Assembly: GCA_963978895.1 (NCBI GenBank)
Contig: OZ022241.1
Location: 10,363,356-10,427,355 of the forward strand
Length of the DNA stretch: 64,000 nt
Direction of reading: 5' to 3'
Source: Erpobdella octoculata
Taxonomy: Eukaryota > Annelida > Clitellata > Hirudinida > Erpobdellidae
The notes beneath the pieces were generated by a model, which made no database searches, had not been told where the DNA came from, and saw only the letters and a program-made list of their open reading frames with translations. The position numbers and the translations under genes were made by a program. Positions 1 through 8,700 of this stretch are shown one piece after another (within the stretch, counting starts at the first letter, position 1; each line of letters opens with the position of its first letter).

Positions 1-690
1 ATTGTTCTCGCTCGTTCTGTACTCGCGATTGTTTTAGTATTGTTTGTATATCGTTGTCAGCGGACTTTGTTTGTCTAATAAACTCGAAACACGACATTAA
101 CTTCTTTCAGCTTGAAGCCTTCAAACGTTGTTACGTAAACTAAATTTGAATTTTATTACGCAACTACTTTTTATGGTCGTACATAGGCACTTTCAAACTG
201 GAAAGGTTTTTTGGCCCCCCTGAGCCGAGAGATGAGAATAGGGAGTCAAAACCTTTTTAACTTTTTTTTCTTGTATGAGAACTACCTCCTTGCCAAATTT
301 CATCAAGATCGCTCCAGCGGTTCAGATTTATATAAGGGACAGACTCACAGACATTCATTTATATATTTGCTTTTCCATTTTTTACTATAATTGTCTCCCT
401 TTGACTTTCAAGGTTGTGTGAAAATTTCATTACGATCAGATGAATGACGTAGCAATGCATAAAGGACACGCACGCATACAGACAGTCATTTTTATATTTA
501 CCTATAGATTACCTTTGATGGTCGTACATAAGTACTTTTGGCCTAGAAAGGTTTTTTGACTTCCCCCTGAGCCGGGGAATTGGAGTAGTGAGTCCAAACT
601 TTCTTAACTTTCTTCCCCTGTATGAGAACTACCTCCTTGCCAAATTTCATCAAGATCGCTCCAGCGATTCAGATTTCTATAAAAGACAGT
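1..690. repeat. Unclassified dispersed repeat, two related copies
   Basis: No gene is visible. Two related blocks, about 170-355 and 520-690, share a stretch that starts with a GGTCGTACATA motif, passes a GGTTTTTTG motif and ends in a block reading CAAGATCGCTCCAGCG. Related sequence recurs at about 31019-31215, in reverse near 2140-2260, and more distantly at 42480-42690. This marks it as an interspersed non-coding family. The short reading frames inside it differ between copies and are not credible proteins. Confidence 0.6.
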
Positions 691-1925
691 TTCGAAGGAG
701 CCTGTGTGATCTTCCGATTTCGCGTTGTAGGCTTGAATACCACGCCAAATCGTTACATCTCGATTTCTTCATACAAGAATGTTGATCACAGCGGGCCCCC
801 ACTAGGTCACCGACGGTTCAGTCAGTGTCCGATCTTCTACCATTTGTCAAGTTTTTAAATAGGTACAGGATTATCGTCTATGCAGGAATTCCCGACTTTC
901 TGATGTTTTGGCTCCATTTCTGCGAGCCACGAGCCACCTTTAAATCACAAAATTCTCGGTCAAACCGCTCTGAGCTTCATTGGCATCTGTAGAAGCATTT
1001 TCAAACTTTCCAAATAAAACGGTTTTTTCAATACCTACACTCTCACATTTGCCAGCAACATCCCAAAAAGCCTTTTCTATCTGTCCCGAAACATTCGGTG
1101 TAGCAACCTCCTCAACTGACTCATCCGTGGCAGTATCACTCACATGGGCGCTCCAATCCTTAGTTTCGTTCCATCTATTTTAAAACTTTTTTTCTCCAAG
1201 ACCATCCTATCCCCAATGTCTTGGAATTTATGACCACTTAAGAATCAGGCCCGCCACGAAAAATCCGTGAAACACCCTGTCCAGACGACGCATCACAGGT
1301 GTCATCATTACACACCTTATTCAAGCTCCTGCCACCAAACACGAAACTGTCGAAAACTTTTTTTACCAGCAACACCATGGTCCAGAACCGTGTTCACCAC
1401 TGCCTCAGCAGTCTCGGTACCAGACTCTCAATAGCCTTGCCAACCAGAACGACACTCAGGCAAATCACTACCAGAAGAAACCCGTTTACATTTATTTGTT
1501 TGCTTTTCACTGGCAGCATCGCCGTACCAACCGCTGCTATTTCGTCTTCAGGACGAACATGACCACCAAGAAATAATTCTTTCATGTTCATAGCTGTTTT
1601 GTTCTCTCCACTCTCTCCTGTGCTGCTTCGTTTAATTCCTTCGTTATTTTCCTTATCAAGTTTGTCAATTCCTCATTTGTATAAAACTCGTATTCTTCTG
1701 GGTCAAACCAAGGATGTCTTGATATAACGAGATATCCTTGGTCAAACCCATTGTCCTCCACGAGCTCGGGCTTTCCTGTCTTAGTCCCAGCCCTCGTTTT
1801 TTTAGTTCCCGCCACAAATCAGCAAAGGAAAGTTCTTCAAGTAACTGCAAAACCATTTTTTAGATCCCACTTCTGACACCAATTGTTACGATATCCGGAC
1901 ATCCTCAATCGTTAATCGTATACTG
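690..1925 (-). pseudogene. Decayed antisense copy of the SAP-domain LTR element
   Basis: Read on the minus strand, an LTR-like end with a TATACGATT motif and a terminal ATCGTAACA lies at about 1884-1925. It is followed by a primer-binding-like TTGGTGTCAGAAGTGGGA (1866-1883) and then an ATG at 1856. The broken reading frame opens MVLQLLEELSFADLWRELKK, clearly related to the start of the intact ORF at 8488. Later fragments at 1815-1588, 1591-1394 and 1143-940 continue in other frames, so there are several frameshifts and stops. The 690-860 part matches sequence near 52180-52330, another copy of the same family. It is an old, inactive insertion, in the opposite orientation to the intact copy in FBXO47. 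Confidence 0.65.
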
Positions 1926-2824
1926 GAACTTGTAACGGTTTTGAAGTTTATTAAAAGATAAAAAAATAAAACTTTTATATCTGTCCTTTTCTACCTTAAA
2001 ATAACTTTTTATTCTTGTCAGACAATAAAGCAAATAATAGATAAATAAAACAGCGATATAAATATTCTAATATAAATGACTGTTTGTCTGTTTGTGTTTT
2101 ATGCAAGTCTAAACCGCTGGACCTATTTTAACAAAATTGGCATATGACCAAAGAACTTTCCAGGCAAGAAATGCTTACGTACGAACATTAAAGCTATTGC
2201 GTAACAAATTTCAAATTTAGTTTATGTAACAAAGTTTGAAGGTTTCAAGCAGCTTTTAGCAAAATTATTTTACGTTTCATGGGCTAAAAGAAGTTATGAG
2301 AGAGTGGGCGAAAGAAAATCAGTGGAAGCGGAAGATCGAGCGATATTGGAAAAACGAGTGGGTACATGACTACATGGTTGATTGTTTTTGAAAATGAGCT
2401 ACGACTACCTCCATTCATTGCTCTATGAATCAAACCATTCCAGTGTCGTAACATAAAAGTGGGGGTGCGGTCCACTCCGGACGGCACTTTTGAGGAGGCA
2501 ACAAAAAAGGTTTTGGAGCAAAGATTAACAGAAAGTTGACTGATTTTTACTCTCCGGTCATCAACCAACCCTGTCCCAGATCATACATTTTTTGAAAAAA
2601 ATACCCCTTCTCACGGTCATCGACTTTTTTTTGGAGGTTCTTGTCCCGAGTGGCTGGATCATCTTCCCGCCAGGAATTTGTGGACTTTTCTCGTCTATGG
2701 TAGAGTGCCTAACTCTCCTAAGGGACCCTAAATGCTCTTAACTTTAGGATATAATATATAATAACCTGTAGCCCGAAAATACAAACGTAGCCACGTTACG
2801 AACCTTTCCTTTTATCCCCCTAGG
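1926..2824. other. Gene-free repeat-rich stretch
   Basis: I see no conserved coding block. It probably includes the LTR of the antisense element (its outer edge is not defined) and, near 2140-2260, a reversed piece of the dispersed repeat seen at the left end of the window. The rest is AT-rich with short homopolymers. Confidence 0.4.
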
Positions 2825-3429
2825 CAGAGGCGTAGTGAGAGGGCAGAAGAGACAGTTGCCCTCGGGCTCAAGGCCAGGGACGTCATTTCAGCAAAACCTT
2901 AGGGGGGCAAGATGTTTTAGGGGCCCACTTAGGGTCCTCTGCGCAGGAGCATAAAACACAAAATCTGCGCCCCCTGCATAACGTTTTTTACTTCCTCCTT
3001 CCAAAAAACCTGATGACCGGGGGGGGGGGGAGGTGGATGGAGCCACTTTTAAAAAAAAAATCGAAACCCTCGTTTAATTTTTTCTCCCAAAAAAACCTTA
3101 TGACCGGGGGAGGTCACATAATATAACATCTGAGTGAGCATAAGATCATTTTCAGCTGTCTCTACGAACAAGGCTATAGCTATCAAAATCTGCTGTAAAC
3201 GGTAATTAATATTGATGATCGAAGAAAACTATAGTCTTTTATTTCTGAAAAAGTGAGTCCAATATGAATACACTGAACCCTCTTTTTTTGTCACCCCCAT
3301 AATGTCGCCCGGGGCATCTTGCCCACCCCTTTGCAACGCCTCTGGGCCCAATAATGCAAGTATCTAATGAATTTTTATGAAACGAATCTAGGCTAATAGT
3401 TCATATTTTTTTTGTTAACCTAAACAAGC

Positions 3430-3740
3430 TGGCATTTTACATTAAGGTAATTCTAATATCGTTATTTGATAATAGTTTATTGTTCTTTATACTAGGTGTT
3501 TTAAAACTCAAATATCAGTGTATGTAATATATATCGAAGTATCCTGTCGTGAACCATAACTTGATCATTTTTATCCTTTTTAATCCGGGTTGGGACTGGC
3601 TGCAAAAGTGTGCTTATTCGGTCTGCAGAGAGAAAATCATCAGATTGCGGATTAAAGGAATTCAGGCGTGCAAGAAGATCACTATTTTCTGTAAATCGTG
3701 CGTTCAACTCTCGTTCCATTTTGAACTGTTCATAACTTTT
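3430..3740 (-). repeat. LTR-family fragment, antisense
   Basis: On the minus strand this reads through blocks found in the LTR at 52479-53596 and near 35640-35790 and 59600-59760: a CCAGTCCCAACCCGGATTAA-like block, a CACGACAGGATACTTC-like block and TTTTAAAACACCTAGT. The orientation is opposite to the 52-kb copy. A short ORF (3719-3501) overlaps it but has no recognisable domain. Confidence 0.5.
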
Positions 3741-4019
3741 TTAACACTTCTCCATCTCGACCTAAACGATCAAGCTTCCTAGTTTCTTTAGCATCTCTTT
3801 TTTCTTTTATTCTCTATGGACAGCCTACTCCGCCAGGCTACGAATAACGCTAACCTTCTTTATATACGGGACGGCATTTTTTCTACATATGGCCGCATCC
3901 TATAATTACAAAAGCTTCTGCTTTTCTCTTCTCAAATCTCACTAAAAACACCAAAAAAAATCCAACAGGGGCCCATATATAATAACTATTGGTTTACATA
4001 AAAGTCCGGAAGCACAGTC

Positions 4020-5010
4020 CTCCTAAATGGTGTCCCTGAGTTTTGAAAGTTACGGTCTGAAAGGTGCCCATAGCCCACTTGAAAGTCAGGAATCTACATA
4101 AAAGTTAGGGAGGGCTACTTAACAGTTATGGAAGGGCCAGTCAAAAGTCAGGGAAAGGTCAGTTAAAAGTTAAGAGGGACCCACTTCAGTGCCGGGGCCC
4201 ACTTAAGTGCAGGGGGCCAATTTAGTGGGGTGGCTCACGTGAAAATAAGGGGTTGGGAGCCACTTAAGTGCGGTGGACCACTTAAGGACGGGGAGCCCAC
4301 TTAAGTGCAGAACCACTTTAGTGCCGGGAAACCCACTGAAAAGTCCGGGAAGGGCCACTTATGTAAGTAGGGGCCCACTTAGGTGCCGGGAGCCCACTTA
4401 AGTGCAGAGGCTCACGTAAGACCGGAGCCCACTTCAGTGCCGGGGCCCCATGAGTGCGTTGGGCTCACTTCAGTGCCAGGCCCTTTTAAGTGCGTGGGAC
4501 CCACTTCAATGCCGAGTGCCCCTTAAGTACGTGGGGCCAACTGAAAAGTCTGGAAAGGGCTAATAAAAATCAGGAGGGGCCCACTAACTTAAGTTCCGGG
4601 AGCCCACTTAAGCGCAGGAGACCACTTAAGGGCGGGGGCCCGCTTAAGTGCGTTGGGCCCACTTTACTGCGTGGGGCCCAACTTAAGTGCGTTGGGCCCA
4701 CTTTACTGCGTGAGGCCCAACTTTAGTGCCGGGGCCCCCTAAGTACGTGGGGCCCACTTTAGTGCCGGGAGCCCACTGAAAAGTCCGGGAATGGCTACTT
4801 AAAAATCAGGAGGCGCCCATTTTAGTGCCGGGAACCCACTGAAAAGTCCAGGAATGGCCACTTAAAAATCAGGAGGGGCCCACTAACGTAAGTGCATGGG
4901 GCCCACTTAACTGCTTGGGGCCCATTTTAGTGATGGGGCCCACCTAACTGCGTGGGGCCCACCTAACTGCGTGGGGCCCACTTTAGTGCCGGGGGCCCAC
5001 TGAAAACTCA
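4020..5010. repeat. Degenerate GGGCCCACTTAAGTGC tandem array
   Basis: A roughly 20- to 40-bp unit built on GGGCCCACTTAAGTGC is repeated dozens of times with substitutions. Interspersed blocks read AAAAGTCCGGGA and AAAAATCAGGAGG. It is GC-richer than its surroundings and lies wholly inside the nested hAT-like element. No protein is credible: frames are broken and composition follows the repeat. Confidence 0.8.
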
Positions 5011-5343
5011 GGGAGGGCGATTGCCCTCCCTGCCCCCCTAATTGACGTCCCTGCTCAAGGCTGGAGGGACGCATTTTCAGTGAGCAAAAAGTTTATTATT
5101 ATTTTGCTGTATCTAACAATTTCTATATTCTATGGCTTCGACTACCCCCGGTCATCAGGTTTTTTGGAAGAAAAAAGGAAAAATATGAAAACAGAGCTTC
5201 GAATTTTTTTTGAAAAGTGCCTTCAACTACCCCCCCTTCCGGTCATCAGGTTTTTTGGAAGCAAGAAACAAGCAAAAGAGGTTATGTAGGGGCGCAGATT
5301 TTGTGTTTTGTCTCCAGGCGCAGAAGACCCTATTACGCCTCTG

Positions 5344-5741
5344 CCCCTATGAAGATTTAGAACTAGCATAGAACTGGGAGAATCTATGTGTGTCCTGGCC
5401 ATTTTCAAAAGATGCACTATAACTCTGATGCAGGGCATAATCAAATAACTTTTTGAAGAATATTCGACCGTGTTTTTAGTCGGCAAACAAACTAACTGTG
5501 TACGGAATTAAAATTAGAGAACACCAAAATTTACAACTTTTATAAATAAAACTGATCAGATATGCATATAAATGTAAATATATTTAAAAATAAGTTCTAG
5601 TAGCCCATCTTCGGCAGACGAACACGCCATATTTATTCTGCACTCGAAGCAGACGATTTTTGGCGGTGTTGTAGTCGTAGGGGTTTAGTGAAAGAGTTTG
5701 GCCTTAATTTAGGGTTTGCAGTGAAAAACGATATTTCTGTT
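5344..5741. other. 5' flank of FBXO47
   Basis: This is sequence between the hAT-like element and the first FBXO47 codon. It presumably holds the promoter and 5' UTR, but I recognise no TATA box or other defined site. A reading frame open upstream of the chosen ATG has no earlier ATG in the immediate stretch. Confidence 0.35.
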
Positions 5742-8700
5742 ATGCCGAAAATAAATGTATTACATTCGTGCAAAAGGTTTAAAAAGTCGTTTCTGAAGCC
5801 CCCAAAAGATCAAGTTGTTCCGCAGTTACCTGATTGTCAGCAACCATTAGGCTACTTTGATTTGTTACCGCTTGAACTGAAATTTGTAATATTTTCTTAT
5901 ATGACGGGTTGGTTATTATTTGTTTGGCACTAGCCACTAATCACTTATTTTACTTTTCAAACGTGGTTGGTGCTATTGCTATTGACCGTGCGGCCACTGC
6001 CAATAGCACAAATGGTTATTGAAACAGACGATTTTTGTCGGTGTAGTAGTTCTAGGGATCGCACGGACCACGAAAACATTGAAAATAACTCTAGCGGCCG
6101 GCCAATTTTTCAACCACTACTAATTATGTCCAGCTTGGTAGCTGCTGCAGCTGACTATTCAGAAAGTACAAAGAGTCAGAGTGGTCAGGTTACGAATTTT
6201 CCCATAACGGAAGCTAACCTAACCTAACTTATCTCCAATCCGTAAAACAAGGACATACGGGATTTAATTATTAGTTCAGTTAATTGTTAGCAGATCTTAA
6301 TAGTAGACATTTTTTTAACAGTTTCCTCATTATTTTTAACTTTGGTGGTTTTTAAGATATTTCACGTCGCACTGTCAATATCTATTTGTGCTATCGACAG
6401 TGTCAGCAGATTTATTGTTTAGTCTGAGAAAATGAGGCAGGATAAGTAACTGGTGTCATTTGTTAATTTGGTTTGAATTTTCATTTCTTACTGATGTTAT
6501 TTAAATTTATTTTGTCCTAAAGCTATGGAACTCAGCCACCTAACAATAACATCGAAATTGTTTAGAAATCTAATAGAGTTATATCGAAAATCAGAGAATG
6601 GACAAAAAAATTTGCTCAGATATCCTTTGAAGCACTCCCAAGAATTGCCAGTTGAAGAATCTTTATATTTGAAGCAATTCAAAAATATTGGTCTGTTTTT
6701 TCTTAATAATTTTTACTAAATTTGTTTTTTTTTGCTTTATGACAAAAGGCTAATAAAGAGTTAATTTAATCAGGTCTTCTTCTCAAAAGATCAACTTGCT
6801 TATATTCTACTAAAGATCGACTCATACTTGCTTTAGCATATTTACACAAAGTATCTACAAAAATTTTGTTTGTCTTTTTACAAAAGTTTGCATGTGTTTG
6901 ATTGAAACAAATAAATTTAAATCTTAAAGTTTCAGTGTAATTTTCATAAAGAATGTCATTCGGTTCAAAATTGCATTGCTTTGACTTGTTATGGAACAAT
7001 CCTACGCACATTCACTGCTGGATGGGATGACAAAGAGTGTATCCGAACATTTGAAACCGTTTGTCAAGCCAGTTACATGTCTCAGTTTCTTGAGTATGTC
7101 GTGAAAAAGAAAGCTGGTCGGTATTATACTATTGACTATATTTAAAATAAAAGAAATGCTTTGTATAAATTGTTGCTGCTTCACCTGAATTACATTTTTT
7201 AAATATGATTTCATGAAATAATAATGGTAAAGTTACCATGGTGTTTGTGTTTTTTCTATAATACATCTTGTTTTTATATTTGATTTTTATAACTTTATTT
7301 AGATTTAAAATTTTTTGCATAATCTGTTCCAGTTTCAGTTGAAAATAACTTTTATTACAGGTTAGGATTTGATTTGACGTGTTGCCAAATGACAGTTGTA
7401 TTGTATTGTATTATATAGGAATATTTACATAAATTCTGTATGCATATTTACAGTGAATTGAGGGTTTATGTAATTTTGATTATTTTATAGTTGTAGTTGT
7501 TTTCAATTCATTTTTTAGGTAACCTTGCAGAATTAGAAATGAACGTTCGACTTTTTTTTCGAAGAGTTTTTCTCAACAACATGAACACAAAATTAGAAAA
7601 ATCGTTTTGGTTAAATCTTATTTTAAAAAATTATCCAATTGTACACCAAGCAAGAATCCTCTACCTGCTGTTTGGGCCATCAAGTAAAAGTTTGTTGCAG
7701 CCAATATTTTATTATTTTCAATTTTAAATCTGGTCAAATAAATTTTAGTGCTATTATGCTAAGCAATAGTATATGATTTTGATAAAAGTATATGTTATGA
7801 CACAGTTGCAGTTTTTTTTAGCATTTGTTTTTGTCTGTAAAAAATTGGTTCTGCCTTATTTTGCCAGCTTAATTTGCAGATGTGTGTCCAATTTTATTTG
7901 TTTATAATAATTGATGAGCTCATTGTTGTATGTTTATATTTTCATTATTTATTAACTGAAGATGGAATACAGTGGCACGAAGTCTGTGAAAGTACACCAG
8001 CAAATAAAGAGCAAACTCTCTTATGCTTTGGAAATCTAGCAAATGCGATTTTATTGCTGCATTCGAATTGTCCTGAATGGACTGAAGGAACAGTAATCAG
8101 TGTTCTCGATGAACTGTTCAGTAAGGAATTATATCTTTAAATAAATCTTTATAAATAAACTAAGATTGTTCATTGAATCTTATGGTGTCTTAATAGATTA
8201 TTTTGATTATGATAATAGATTTTGATTTAGTTTAAGTACATAATTTATTGGGCTTACATTATATATATATTAATGTAAAATCGCTGTTTTTACAATAGGT
8301 TTTCCCATTGATATACGTTAAAGGACTTCAAATAACTATTATGGATATTATTAATAGACGAGAAGGTATAACTAGCCGTAACAAAGCTTCATTTATTATT
8401 TTCCAATAAAACATCAAAACCATTCTATTGAGCCCGGTATACGATTTGGTGATATCGTAACATTGGTGTCAGAATTGGGATACAAGAATGGTTTTGAAAT
8501 CATTGGATGAGCTTTGGGCGAGTGAAATGAAAGACGAGCTGGAGAAACGTGGCCTGAGCGATACAGGTAAAAAGGACGAACTTATGGAACGCCTCTTAGC
8601 CGCGTTAGTGAATGAGGGCTATGGGCCTGACGACGACGAATATCTATTCGACATTGACGAGGAGGCTGTGGTCAAGCGAAGGAAATTAAAAAACAAATTG

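Larger units (their letters stand above)
2875..5053. mobile_element. Inner hAT-like element, nested
   Basis: The ends are CAGGGACGTCATTT (2875 onward) and, inverted, AATTGACGTCCCTG (to 5053). The flanking octamer CTCAAGGC is exact on both sides (2867-2874 and 5054-5061), so the insertion boundaries are secure. The interior carries no transposase reading frame. Its right half, about 4020-5010, is a degenerate tandem array. The left part (3400-3740) contains a reversed LTR-like fragment. Because it interrupts the outer element at 2825-5343, it is the younger insertion. Confidence 0.75.
2825..5343. mobile_element. Outer hAT-like non-autonomous element
   Basis: The left end CAGAGGCGTAGTGAGAGGG (2825-2843) is matched in inverse by TATTACGCCTCTG (5331-5343), giving a 10-bp perfect terminal inverted repeat CAGAGGCGTA. 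Flanking octamers are CCCCTAGG (2817-2824) and CCCCTATG (5344-5351), a target-site duplication with one mismatch. The terminal motif and 8-bp duplication fit the hAT superfamily. It contains no transposase. About 2.2 kb of it is a second element inserted at 2875-5053, so the original was only about 330 bp. A relative of it sits in a tektin intron at 12501-12801. Confidence 0.7.

Noticed and set aside
588..858. Two short plus-strand ORFs
   Set aside because: They overlap a dispersed repeat and the antisense LTR remnant, and are not shared between repeat copies.
5688..5741. Upstream extension of the FBXO47 start
   Set aside because: The frame is open to a GTG at 5688, but the first ATG is at 5742, which gives a normal distance to the F-box.
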